Below, in pieces: positions 1-7,844 of a stretch of DNA of 64,000 nt. Source of the DNA: WTJO01 sp965660165 (lineage in GTDB: Bacteria > Pseudomonadota > Alphaproteobacteria > Puniceispirillales > Puniceispirillaceae); contig CBFHYU010000002.1 in assembly GCA_965660165.1 (NCBI GenBank), positions 1 through 64,000 on the forward strand. Reading direction: 5' to 3'. Each line of letters opens with the position of its first letter. Position 1 is the first letter of the stretch. The notes under the pieces were generated by a model. That model was not told the DNA's origin, did not search any database, and was given only the letters and a program-made list of their open reading frames with translations. A program made the position numbers and the translations under genes.

Positions 1-63
1 TGCCAGCACTATAGGTGCATCTGCCCATTGGCTGTCAGGGTGACATGAAAAACGCACAGCCAT
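1..63 (-). CDS. maf: Maf-like nucleotide pyrophosphatase, N-terminal fragment cut by the window edge
   Basis: Twenty-one codons open on the minus strand from an ATG at 61-63 and run off the window at base 1 without a stop. The visible peptide ends in PIVLA, which matches the start of the first beta strand (P-x-x-LAS-x-S-P-R-R) of Maf proteins. Maf commonly follows infA in Alphaproteobacteria, and this lies directly downstream of infA on the same strand. Maf proteins hydrolyse non-canonical nucleoside triphosphates. Only the first residues are visible, so the call rests mostly on position. An earlier in-frame TTG just upstream is an alternative start. Confidence 0.55.
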   Translation of the reverse strand, partial: MAVRFSCHPDSQWADAPIVLA

Positions 64-87
64 TTCAATGCCCACCCAAAACAGATA

Positions 88-306
88 TTACTTAAAACGG
101 AATGTAATGCGGCCTTTGGTGAGGTCATACGGTGTCATTTCAACATTGACCCTGTCGCCTGCAAGCACTCTGATTCTGTTCTTGCGCATTTTCCCACTCG
201 TATGTGCCAGCACTTCATGGTCATTATCCAGTTTGACACGAAACATAGCATTTGGCAGTAATTCTGCTACTGTGCCTGAAAATTCGATAACGCCTTCTTT
301 GGCCAT
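88..306 (-). CDS. infA: Translation initiation factor IF-1
   Basis: A 72-residue protein, the usual IF-1 length, forming a single S1/OB-fold domain. It binds the ribosomal A site during 30S initiation and modulates IF-2 and IF-3. The sequence opens MAKEGVIEFSG and contains HTSGKMRKNRIRVLAGD and PYDLTKGRITFR, both near-invariant IF-1 segments. The frame stays open for 29 further codons upstream, but the family length and the canonical MAKE start place the initiator ATG at 304-306. It is followed on the same strand by maf and preceded by a phosphatase gene, the standard alphaproteobacterial order. Confidence 0.98.
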   Translation of the reverse strand: MAKEGVIEFSGTVAELLPNAMFRVKLDNDHEVLAHTSGKMRKNRIRVLAGDRVNVEMTPYDLTKGRITFRFK

Positions 307-486
307 AAATTCAATCCTATATAATTGACGATCAGTCTTTGATGAGCGGTATTGTGACGCAATAAGGGCAAAAAAATCAAGTTTTTCAGACATGACCTGA
401 TAAAAAACACGATTATTTTAGCCATTCGTGACAAATATATCACGTCTAGGCGTGCGCGCGCACCTTCCATAGCGCCGCCCCTTTCA

Positions 487-936
487 TTAGCCATCCATAT
501 AATCTGCTATAAACTTATCTAATCTAGTGGCGATTTCATCGCGTAAGGCACGATAGCTTGCAAGTGTCTCATCACGTGATGATTCAGACAATTTCGGCGG
601 CTGCACATCCCAGAATAATGTTGTGATTTCTGTGCCTGCCCAGCCTGTTACAAAGTGGTCTGCATCATGTGAAAATGAAATGATGATGTGGAAATCATCT
701 GGCGAGAATAGGTCAAACCCAACAGGCTCATGGGCGGTAATATCAATATCAATTTCTGCCATCACTGCCATTGCAAAACCGTCAGCACTGCCTGCAAATA
801 CGCCGCAAGACGCTATATGTCCGATATCTCGATGATGCCTGTCACGCAACAAGCCTTCAGCAATAACAGAGCGCACTGCATTTTGGGTGCAGGCAAACAA
901 GATATTAACATCTTTAGTGCTGTCTTTGTGGCGCAT
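487..936 (-). CDS. Low-molecular-weight phosphotyrosine phosphatase / arsenate reductase-like protein
   Basis: 149 residues, the typical length for the LMW-PTP/ArsC fold. The phosphate-binding loop near residues 15-22 reads CTQNAVRS, i.e. the catalytic C-x5-R-S motif with nucleophilic Cys and phosphate-binding Arg. Alphaproteobacterial members of this locus usually have a C-T-x-N-A-x-R-S loop. The general-acid region late in the chain reads WDVQPP rather than a clean D-P pair, so activity on phosphotyrosine is not certain. It lies between UPF0262 (12-nt gap) and infA, probably in one transcript. The physiological substrate is unknown. Confidence 0.85.
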   Translation of the reverse strand: MRHKDSTKDVNILFACTQNAVRSVIAEGLLRDRHHRDIGHIASCGVFAGSADGFAMAVMAEIDIDITAHEPVGFDLFSPDDFHIIISFSHDADHFVTGWAGTEITTLFWDVQPPKLSESSRDETLASYRALRDEIATRLDKFIADYMDG

Positions 937-948
937 AATGACCTCAGA

Positions 949-1458
949 TTACCTTTCAGCTTTGTGAATAAGAACGAATACCAGTGTAAATAGCCGTCTG
1001 GCTGTCTGTTTATCTAGCTCAGCATAGTTTGACAGCCTGTCATTCAGTAATTCCGCACCCTCATCATGCAATCCACGCCTGCCCATATCAATGGCCTGTA
1101 TCTGTGACGGTGATTTGGTACGAATAGCATCATAATAGCTTGTACAAACAATATGATATTCCCTGATGATACGTCTGAACGGGCCTAGCGCCATACCAAA
1201 GCCGTTCAGCGCTGTATCCGCATCATCTCTGACATCAAAATAAACATGCCTGAAATCTGTTTTAAGATGTAGCCGATAGCCTCTATTTAAGCCATTTTTG
1301 CTATCTTCTTTCAGCACAAAGCTATTTTCATCAAGCAAATCATAAATCGCAACTGTCTGTTCATGCAGCCGTTCTGCCGAAACAGAAACATGCTGGTCAC
1401 GTTCAATATCAATATGAACGATATGCCCTGTTTTCTGTTCTGGGGGTTTATCTGTCAT
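949..1458 (-). CDS. UPF0262 family protein
   Basis: 169 residues, matching the UPF0262 family of Alphaproteobacteria. Recognisable segments are the early IDLLDEN-like stretch (here IYDLLDENSF), the central ALGPFRRIIREY motif and the YDAIR-x-K-SPSQIQAIDMGRRGLHDEGAELL block that defines the family. No enzymatic motif, signal peptide or membrane segment is visible, so it is probably cytoplasmic. Its place between hisG and the LMW phosphatase is conserved, but the molecular role is unknown. Confidence 0.9.
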   Translation of the reverse strand: MTDKPPEQKTGHIVHIDIERDQHVSVSAERLHEQTVAIYDLLDENSFVLKEDSKNGLNRGYRLHLKTDFRHVYFDVRDDADTALNGFGMALGPFRRIIREYHIVCTSYYDAIRTKSPSQIQAIDMGRRGLHDEGAELLNDRLSNYAELDKQTARRLFTLVFVLIHKAER

Positions 1459-1517
1459 CGCCTATATCTTCTATTCTGCCTTATCAGCTAGGCAACATAC
1501 GAGATTAACGGCCGCAA

Positions 1518-2186
1518 TCACGCCGATATATCTAGCGCATGGCGAAATTTATCTACCCAGCCACCAATCAATTCTGGTGATTGTTTGAATGCTGTTCGGT
1601 TAACCACTAGCCGCGATGATATGTCAGCTATCTGTTCTATTTCGACCAGCCCATTTGCCTTTAATGTAGAGCCTGTTTCAACCAGATCAACAATCCGCCT
1701 GCATAAGCCAATCGTCGGCGCAAGCTCCATCGCACCATTCAGCTTGATGCATTCTGCCTGAACACCTCTTTTCGCAAAATAGCGTGTGGTCACATTTGGA
1801 TATTTTGTTGCCACCCTGATATGAGACCATGAACGGGGGTCTTCTGTTTGGGCTAGCCGTGCCTCACTGGCCACAACCAGTCGGCATCTTCCAACATTCA
1901 AATCAATCGGGGCATATATCTCAGGATGATCAAATTCCATCAGCACGTCAGAACCAGCAACCCCTATCTGAGCTGCACCATAGGCAATGAAGGTAGCGAC
2001 ATCAAAACTTCTCACTCTGATAATATCAAGCCCATCAATAGAGGTTGAAAACCTCAAGCGTCTGTCATCTTTAGCATAGAAACCCGCTTCAGGCTCTATG
2101 CCAACCGATTTCAGCAGGGGCATAATTTGGTCTAATATACGCCCTTTTGGCAGTGCCAGAATCAATGGTGTCTTTGGTATATTCAT
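1518..2186 (-). CDS. hisG: ATP phosphoribosyltransferase, short form
   Basis: Catalyses the first step of histidine biosynthesis, condensing ATP with PRPP to give phosphoribosyl-ATP. At 222 residues it is the short HisG, lacking the C-terminal regulatory domain. Family knowledge says such enzymes need HisZ for activity and feedback control, and no hisZ lies in this window. Visible motifs are ALPKGR near the N-terminus, the GVAGSDVL strand, and a PRPP-binding region around the GS/DLVETG segment late in the chain (VDLVETGSTLKANGL). Many alphaproteobacteria carry hisD between hisG and UPF0262. Here UPF0262 follows directly, so hisD must be elsewhere. Confidence 0.96.
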   Translation of the reverse strand: MNIPKTPLILALPKGRILDQIMPLLKSVGIEPEAGFYAKDDRRLRFSTSIDGLDIIRVRSFDVATFIAYGAAQIGVAGSDVLMEFDHPEIYAPIDLNVGRCRLVVASEARLAQTEDPRSWSHIRVATKYPNVTTRYFAKRGVQAECIKLNGAMELAPTIGLCRRIVDLVETGSTLKANGLVEIEQIADISSRLVVNRTAFKQSPELIGGWVDKFRHALDISA

Positions 2187-2219
2187 GTCGGCTCTATTTC
2201 TATTGACCTAGGCTAGCGT

Positions 2220-2669
2220 TTATTCAGGCTCATGTTTTGGGGTGCGCAAACTAGGATGCGGCACCGATACATCTTGAACCATAATATTCACACGTTCTAG
2301 ATGACATAACAGCTCAGCCCCATCTGAAAATGTCAGTAACAGTGTTTTTGTGGCTTCGTCATACGACAAAGCAAGCAAATTGTAAAACTGGTTTATTGTG
2401 GCATGGCCGCCTGAAACTGCCATATTACGATGTTGAAGCTGAACTACATCTGAGATATTCAGCCCACAAAGACAGCGATAGCTTGCTGAGCTAATCTCCC
2501 AGCAATAGCGGTTTGCCAATAGCACAAAATGCCGTTGCTTTGGATCATATGACATATCAGCAGGCGTGATTAACGCATCCTGAAGCAGGGCTGATAAGGT
2601 CTGAATATCTTCGCTATCTGTTGCCTTTAATTGTAGTTTTTGCATCTGAGGGGGTGATGGGTCATTCAT
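2220..2669 (-). CDS. DUF2948 family protein
   Basis: 149 residues with the DUF2948 signature: an N-terminal KLQLKATDSEDIQTLSALLQDAL segment, PADMSYDPKQRHFVLLANRYCWE in the middle, and a C-terminal LLLTFSDGAELLCHLERVNIMVQDV block. The domain is confined to Alphaproteobacteria and normally sits immediately downstream of murA, as here (28 nt from murA). No catalytic residues or signal peptide are visible. Function is unknown. Confidence 0.9.
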   Translation of the reverse strand: MNDPSPPQMQKLQLKATDSEDIQTLSALLQDALITPADMSYDPKQRHFVLLANRYCWEISSASYRCLCGLNISDVVQLQHRNMAVSGGHATINQFYNLLALSYDEATKTLLLTFSDGAELLCHLERVNIMVQDVSVPHPSLRTPKHEPE

Positions 2670-2697
2670 TATCTGTCTTGATCTCTAACTATGCTGT

Positions 2698-3948
2698 CTA
2701 GTCAATGCGTTCCAAATTCGCGCCACAATTTCCCAATTTGGTTTCAAGATCAGCATATCCCCTATCCAGATGATAGATATTGCTGATAATAGTAGTGCCA
2801 GCGGTTGCCATAGCGGCAAGCACAAGCGATACAGACGCTCTTAAATCTGTTGCCATCACAGGCGCGGCAAGCAGTGATTTCTGCCCTGTGATAAACGCTT
2901 TGCGCCCATCAACTGTAATCTTGGCGCCCATGCGAATTAGCTCAGGCACATGCATATATCTATTTTCAAAAATCGTTTCCAGAATTGTCGCATTGCCCTC
3001 GGCAAGGCACATCATCGCCATAAATTGTGCTTGCAGGTCGGTTGGAAATCCAGGATAGGGCTGGGTTTCAATATCCACTGCCTGAAATTGACCAGTGCCT
3101 GTTACTATCAGGCTATCTTGGTGGGTTGTAATCGCAACACCCGCTTCACGCATTTTATCTGTCAGACTTGCAATTAGCTGGGGGTTAATATGGCTAAGGG
3201 TAATCGTGCCGCCACACATTGCGGCCGCTATCGCAAAACTGCCAGCCTCCACCCTGTCAGCTACAACTTGATGGTGGCATCCATTAAGGCTAGTGACACC
3301 CTCAATTGTAATAATATCGCTACCTGCCCCTGAAATACGCGCACCCATGCTATTCAGGCAATTGGCCAGATCGATAATTTCAGGCTCTCTTGCAGCATTG
3401 ATAAGCCTGCTTTGCCCCTCTGCAAGGCATGCCGCCATCATAGCATTTTCTGTTGCCCCGACTGAAACAAATGGGAAAGTAATATCGCATCCCTTCAGCC
3501 CTTTTGGCGCGCGCGCTTTTACATAGCCATCTGCCAGCTCTACCTGTGCGCCTAGTTGTTGCATCGCTGTGATATGTAAATCAACAGGTCGTGTGCCAAT
3601 CGCGCATCCGCCAGGAAGCGATACTTTTGCCTCGCCATGACATGCCAGCAAAGGCCCCATCACCAGAATTGACGCGCGCATTTGCGATACCAACTCATAG
3701 GGCGCATCACGCGAGCTAACCGTGCCTGTAAGCGACCAGCTATCGCCATTTTTATCTGTCATTTTGCCTAAATGCGCCAGTAAATCAGCCATCAATCTGG
3801 TATCAGCCAGCTCTGGCATATTATCAAACAGAACAGGCTTGTCTGTCATCAGGGCAGTAGCAAGCAAAGGCAAAGCTGCATTTTTTGCTCCGCTAATCTT
3901 GATTGTGCCGTCAAGCGGCGTGCCCCCAATTATCCGTAACGAGCTCAT
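2698..3948 (-). CDS. murA: UDP-N-acetylglucosamine 1-carboxyvinyltransferase
   Basis: Cytoplasmic enzyme of the first committed step of peptidoglycan synthesis, transferring enolpyruvate from PEP to UDP-GlcNAc. 416 residues is the normal length. The N-terminal GGTPLDGTIKISGAKNAALP motif includes the catalytic Lys. The fosfomycin-target cysteine is present at residue 115 in LPGGCAIGTRPVDLH. C-terminal motifs PTDLQAQFMAM, ENRYMHVPELIRMGA and HLDRGYADLE are intact. It starts at an ATG preceded by a small basic-protein gene on the same strand and is followed closely by DUF2948 and hisG. Confidence 0.98.
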   Translation of the reverse strand: MSSLRIIGGTPLDGTIKISGAKNAALPLLATALMTDKPVLFDNMPELADTRLMADLLAHLGKMTDKNGDSWSLTGTVSSRDAPYELVSQMRASILVMGPLLACHGEAKVSLPGGCAIGTRPVDLHITAMQQLGAQVELADGYVKARAPKGLKGCDITFPFVSVGATENAMMAACLAEGQSRLINAAREPEIIDLANCLNSMGARISGAGSDIITIEGVTSLNGCHHQVVADRVEAGSFAIAAAMCGGTITLSHINPQLIASLTDKMREAGVAITTHQDSLIVTGTGQFQAVDIETQPYPGFPTDLQAQFMAMMCLAEGNATILETIFENRYMHVPELIRMGAKITVDGRKAFITGQKSLLAAPVMATDLRASVSLVLAAMATAGTTIISNIYHLDRGYADLETKLGNCGANLERID

Positions 3949-4005
3949 AATGTTATCGTCTCATATTCTGTTCTGATGCCCTATCGATCATAAGCTGGTG
4001 TCTCA

Positions 4006-4182
4006 TTACTTATCAGGATTTGGCGTGGCAGGCTGTTTGCGTGCCCGTGCTTGTTGTTTGCGGCGGAATAAATTTGCCCGCAAGGCAGATTCTAGCCGCT
4101 TTTGCTTATCATTCACAACAGCTTGTTTCTGGTCATTTTCAGACGGTCTAGATGCTGGTCTGTCAGTTCCTGTTTGCGACAT
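4006..4182 (-). CDS. Small basic conserved protein upstream of murA
   Basis: About 58 residues from the ATG at 4180-4182. An in-frame TTG at 4207-4209 would add nine residues. The core KRLESALRANLFRRKQQARARK resembles a small protein found next to murA in many alphaproteobacteria, which share an ALR-x-NL-x-RRK-x-Q-x-R-x-R pattern. It is highly charged, has no membrane segment and is probably helical. Function is unknown. Codon pattern, position and the conserved core support a real gene. Confidence 0.65.
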   Translation of the reverse strand: MSQTGTDRPASRPSENDQKQAVVNDKQKRLESALRANLFRRKQQARARKQPATPNPDK

Positions 4183-4356
4183 GATGATTCGAGATTTTCC
4201 TTGTTTCAAATTCTTAATTCTGTCTAGCCTGTTTCTGGAAGCAGGACAATTTATTTTCCATAGTTTACAGGTAAGGTTGCGGCATATCTTAGCCCCGTAA
4301 CATCATAAATTGCCAGAAGATTGAGGCAGAAATAAGCAAATAGGCATCGCAATATT

Positions 4357-5094
4357 ATGACCTTTTCCAAGATATTTTCAAAAAGTAAGCGGTTTATTCT
4401 GCCTATGTGCCTAATAGCTGGGCTGATCCTGTTTTTCACCACAGGGTTATATCAAACACTTTCGTTTCAGCAGCTTGCCCAATCTTATGGCGAGATAAAA
4501 CTATTCGTATCTGACCATCGGGTGGTTGCGTTGCTGGTATTTTTTGCCGTGTATTTTATCTCTGTTGCCATGTCATTGCCAATTGCTAGTTTGCTTACCC
4601 TGTCAGGGGGCGCTATCTTTGGCTGGTGGGCGGCAATTATCATCATTACGGCGGCAACTGCGGGGGCAGGGCTGGTATTTCTGGCGGCAAAAAGCCTGTT
4701 GCATGACTGGCTATCGCAAAAAACAGGTAGTTTTATGAAACGCCTAGAGGCTGGATTTCGACAAAATGGATTTTCCTATCTGCTTGCCTTGCGCCTCATT
4801 CCAGCGGCGCCATTTTGGGTTGTGAATATTATCCCTGCGCTTGTTGGGATGAGGTTTTCAACCTTTATGATAGCGACCTTTTTTGGCATTGCACCTGGCA
4901 CGCTGATATATGTTGGGGTGGCACAAGGCTTTGATCTTGTGCTGGCGCAAGGTAAAGTGCCTGATCTGTCCTTATTGACAGAGCCTGAAATTATTTTGCC
5001 CCTTGTTGCATTAGGGGTGATGTCTCTGCTTCCAGCCTTAATCGATCATATCAAAAAAAGAAGGGGGGCAAGCCATGAACACCATAATAGCTGA
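4357..5094 (+). CDS. TVP38/TMEM64 (VTT/DedA-like) inner-membrane protein
   Basis: 245 residues with about six hydrophobic segments. The family core around residues 75-190 contains LSGGAIFGWW, a long glycine-rich hydrophobic run, then FRQNGFSYLLALRLIPAAPFWVVNIIPALVGM, which is the re-entrant-loop R-x-x-P signature of VTT proteins. Homologues are thought to act in lipid scrambling or membrane homeostasis, but the bacterial substrate is undefined. The stop overlaps the next gene, a flavin disulfide reductase, by 20 nt. This pairing, sometimes as a single fused protein, is common in proteobacteria and implies translational coupling. The region upstream is a divergent promoter space shared with the murA operon. 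Confidence 0.92.
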   Translation: MTFSKIFSKSKRFILPMCLIAGLILFFTTGLYQTLSFQQLAQSYGEIKLFVSDHRVVALLVFFAVYFISVAMSLPIASLLTLSGGAIFGWWAAIIIITAATAGAGLVFLAAKSLLHDWLSQKTGSFMKRLEAGFRQNGFSYLLALRLIPAAPFWVVNIIPALVGMRFSTFMIATFFGIAPGTLIYVGVAQGFDLVLAQGKVPDLSLLTEPEIILPLVALGVMSLLPALIDHIKKRRGASHEHHNS

Positions 5095-6523
5095 TATTTG
5101 CATTATTGGCGGCGGTTCTGGCGGGCTGTCAGTTGCCGCAGGCGCAGCACAGCTTGGTGCAACTACCATTTTATTCGAACGAGGCAATATGGGCGGTGAC
5201 TGCCTCAATACAGGGTGCGTGCCATCAAAAGCAATGCTTGCAGCAGGCAAATCTGCTAAGGCGATGGGCGGTAAGCCTGTCATGGGAATCTCACCCGCCC
5301 TAGATCATCAAACAGATTTTGCACAGATGAATGCGCATATCCATGACATTATTGCCTCTATTGCGCCGCATGATTCAATCGAACGGTTTGAAGGTCTTGG
5401 GGTTAAGGTATTTCCCTATGAAGCCAGATTTTCATCACCCAACACTGTTACAGCCACAAATGAGAACGGAGATGAGATCACCGTAAAAGCACGCTATTTT
5501 GTTGTAGCCACAGGCTCTCATCCATGGACACCGCCCATTAACGGGCTTGAAAATATCAGATATCTCACCAATGAAACTATCTTCTCGCTGACTGAGCGTC
5601 CGGAACATTTGCTGATTATCGGCGGCGGGCCTATTGGGGTTGAGATGGCACAAGCACATAGACGGCTTGGCGCCCAAGTAAGCTTGATAGATGTCGGGCC
5701 GATTATGTTCAGAGATGATCCTGAACTGGTAGGCAGGCTGAAACACTGTCTGGAAGCAGAGGATATTGCTATATATGAGCATGTCCAGATTGAAGAAGTC
5801 ACAAAAGCCAAAAATGGCACCATATCTATCATGCTAAATTCAGGGGAAGTGCTGGAAGGCTCGCATTTGCTGGCCGCTGTTGGCAGACGCCCAAATATTG
5901 CAAATCTGGCGCTAGAAACAGCTAATATCAAGCACAACCAAAAAGGCATTATCACAGATAACCGCCTAAGAAGCTCAAATAAGCGGGTATTTGCAATCGG
6001 TGATGTTGCTGGCAGGCATCAATTTACCCATATGGCCAGCTATCATGCCTCTATTGTGATCAAAAATACGCTGTTCAAACTACCTGCTAAGCTGGCCGAA
6101 CATGCAGTGCCTTATGTAACTTATACAGACCCAGAACTGGCACAAACAGGGATAAGCTGGCCAGAGGCGCAGAAACAATTTTCGGCTAAAGATATTCGCT
6201 GTATTGACTGGGAGCTAAAAGACAATGACAGGGCGCGCGCTGAGCGGCGCACAGAAGGCTTGGTTCGTATTATCACCACTAAAAAAGGACGTATTTTAGG
6301 GGCATCCATTTTGGCGCCACATGCTGGCGAGATGATCCATAGCTGGACGCTGGCCATCCAGAATAAGATGGGCATGTCAGCAATGGCTAATTCCATCGCC
6401 CCCTACCCTAGCTGGTCTGAAGCCTCAAAACGGGCGGCAGGGGCATTCTTTACCGAAACCTTATTTAGCGAACGCACCAAAACGCTGATACGCATGCTAA
6501 TGGTCTTCTCGCCACATAAATAA
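5075..6523 (+). CDS. FAD-dependent pyridine-nucleotide disulfide oxidoreductase (dihydrolipoyl dehydrogenase / MerA-like)
   Basis: 482 residues with an N-terminal FAD Rossmann motif (GGGSGGLSVA), the redox-active disulfide GGDCLNTGCVPSKA, a central NAD(P) motif (IGGGPIGVEMA), the second FAD motif (VFAIGDVAG) and a C-terminal dimerisation domain. The C-terminal catalytic stretch, normally H-P-T/Y-x-x-E, reads IAPYPSWSE, so the usual His is replaced by Ala. It may therefore not be a classical lipoamide dehydrogenase. There is no lipoyl-enzyme complex gene nearby. Overlap with the TVP38-like gene argues for a shared membrane-associated redox job. Function is otherwise open. Confidence 0.88.
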   Translation: MNTIIADICIIGGGSGGLSVAAGAAQLGATTILFERGNMGGDCLNTGCVPSKAMLAAGKSAKAMGGKPVMGISPALDHQTDFAQMNAHIHDIIASIAPHDSIERFEGLGVKVFPYEARFSSPNTVTATNENGDEITVKARYFVVATGSHPWTPPINGLENIRYLTNETIFSLTERPEHLLIIGGGPIGVEMAQAHRRLGAQVSLIDVGPIMFRDDPELVGRLKHCLEAEDIAIYEHVQIEEVTKAKNGTISIMLNSGEVLEGSHLLAAVGRRPNIANLALETANIKHNQKGIITDNRLRSSNKRVFAIGDVAGRHQFTHMASYHASIVIKNTLFKLPAKLAEHAVPYVTYTDPELAQTGISWPEAQKQFSAKDIRCIDWELKDNDRARAERRTEGLVRIITTKKGRILGASILAPHAGEMIHSWTLAIQNKMGMSAMANSIAPYPSWSEASKRAAGAFFTETLFSERTKTLIRMLMVFSPHK

Positions 6524-6658
6524 TTCTGCTGGTCACAGATACCTCAGCTTATGCACCCTCAGCAACTTCAATAAAGCAGTTAGCGCTCGAATTGCAAACA
6601 GCTTATCACGAAAACAAATTGCCAATAGACTTTGAATAGATTCAACACCAACACCGAC

Positions 6659-6687
6659 TTGACCATAAACTGGCAGTGTTGTAGACA
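6659..6687 (+). promoter_or_regulatory. Sigma70-type promoter of tRNA-Thr
   Basis: TTGACC at 6659-6664 is separated by 17 nt from TAGACA at 6682-6687. The mature tRNA begins 12 nt after the -10 element, so transcription would start just before it. Good spacing and match to consensus; not tested. Confidence 0.6.
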
Positions 6688-6698
6688 TAGCGCCATGT

Positions 6699-6774
6699 GC
6701 TGCTATAGCTCCAGCGGTAGAGCGCACCCTTGGTAAGGGTGAGGTCGCGTGTTCGAATCACGCTAGCAGCACCA
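6699..6774 (+). tRNA. tRNA-Thr (anticodon GGT)
   Basis: A full cloverleaf of 76 nt including encoded CCA. The acceptor stem GCTGCTA pairs with TAGCAGC, the D stem GCTC with GAGC, and the anticodon stem CACCC with GGGTG around loop TTGGTAA. The T arm GCGTG-TTCGAAT-CACGC is perfect. The GGT anticodon reads ACC and ACU threonine codons. The discriminator base is A. A well-formed promoter lies directly upstream. Confidence 0.97.
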
Positions 6775-7000
6775 TCTTCCTTGTTAAACAGCTTAAGCGC
6801 CTTAACGCCATCCTGTTCACTCTTTCAATGTTCTGTTGAACTAAGAATAGGCCGATTATTGAGATGCTGCACCAACAAGTTACACATGACGTTAACAGGC
6901 ATGTGTCTAAGGACATTCAGAAACAAGATACGTCTTATAGGGCTGTTATCTGCCTTAAGGCAAATTAACCAGATAATGCGGTGCAGCCATTCCCTATCTT

Positions 7001-7111
7001 AACATTGATAACAGTGCAAAAACTACACCTGTTCGCTTCCGAGCAGAAGATGTTGACGTTGATTGGAAAATTTCTGAGACTGATGACTCTGGACTGATAG
7101 GATTCCGCTAT
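7001..7111 (+). pseudogene. Protein-like open stretch before marC, possible gene remnant
   Basis: The 335 nt between tRNA-Thr and marC contain no complete gene. In the frame starting at 7001, 37 codons encode a charged, protein-like peptide containing VRFRAEDVDVDWKISE and TDDSGLIGFRY, then run out of frame into the marC start. The frame has a stop at 6974-6976 and no convincing initiator or ribosome-binding site. I do not recognise the family. It could be the 3' remnant of a displaced gene or a chance open frame. Confidence 0.3.
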
Positions 7112-7751
7112 GATAGAGATTTTTTTCACTGCATTCATTGTGTATTTTGTGGTTGTAGACCCCATTGGAAGTGCGCCAGTGTTTTTAGCTGTCACGTCTA
7201 ATTTTGATAAGCACAAAAAAATCAGAATTGCCATTGAGGGATGTGCTATCGCCACATCAATCATGTTGTTCTTTGCTATTTGTGGTGCGTGGATACTTTC
7301 TTATTTAAACATTTCAGAGGCGGCTTTTAAAATTTCAGGAGGTATAATCCTTTTTTTAGTGGCACTTGATATGCTTACAGCAAAGCGTCAGCAACGAAAG
7401 CGCGAAGAAACCAATTCATCAAAAGAGGACATAGTAAATGACGACAATGATAATGTTGCTATTTACCCATTAGCCATTCCCCTATTAGCAGGGCCAGCAG
7501 CAATCATGTCAGTTATTGTAGTGAACTCAGACCTTTCAGGCTCTTGGAATGACATAGCAGTTGGATATTTTGCAATGATAGCGGTAATGTTTGTGACAGC
7601 GGTTATCTTGTCTCTTACAGCCTTAGCAGAAAGTTGGCTGAATGAAAAAGTCACTATGGTATTTTCTAGGGTAACTGCAATAATATTAGCTGGTCTTTCC
7701 ATTCAATATGTACTTGATGGGTTGAATATTATTGGCCTGATAACAGCATAA
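7110..7751 (+). CDS. MarC family integral membrane protein
   Basis: 213 residues with six predicted membrane segments. Hallmarks are VDPIGSAPVFLAVT in the first segment pair, KISGGIILFLVALDML in the middle, the conserved IYPLAIPLLAGPAAIMSVIV motif after a charged cytoplasmic loop (residues ~90-125), and a C-terminal GLSIQYVLDGL. MarC proteins are small inner-membrane proteins once linked to multiple antibiotic resistance; their transport role is unproven. The gene is more AT-rich in codon choice than neighbours and stands alone downstream of tRNA-Thr, which is compatible with acquisition at a tRNA locus. No integrase or flanking repeat was found. Confidence 0.92.
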   Translation: MIEIFFTAFIVYFVVVDPIGSAPVFLAVTSNFDKHKKIRIAIEGCAIATSIMLFFAICGAWILSYLNISEAAFKISGGIILFLVALDMLTAKRQQRKREETNSSKEDIVNDDNDNVAIYPLAIPLLAGPAAIMSVIVVNSDLSGSWNDIAVGYFAMIAVMFVTAVILSLTALAESWLNEKVTMVFSRVTAIILAGLSIQYVLDGLNIIGLITA

Positions 7752-7844
7752 TTACGAGGCCTCAACCGCATGGTGGCACTTAGCACCTCTCAGCGCGCCC
7801 CTTAATTAACAAACAGCCGCTTACATGTATATTTGGATGGGAGG

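Noticed and set aside
6533..6727. 64-codon open frame over the tRNA-Thr promoter
   Set aside because: It runs antisense through the tRNA promoter and the tRNA itself; no protein-like features.
6699..7844. Integrated island with attachment sites at tRNA-Thr
   Set aside because: No repeat of the tRNA 3' end was found downstream of marC and there is no integrase; only a tentative acquisition remains as a finding.
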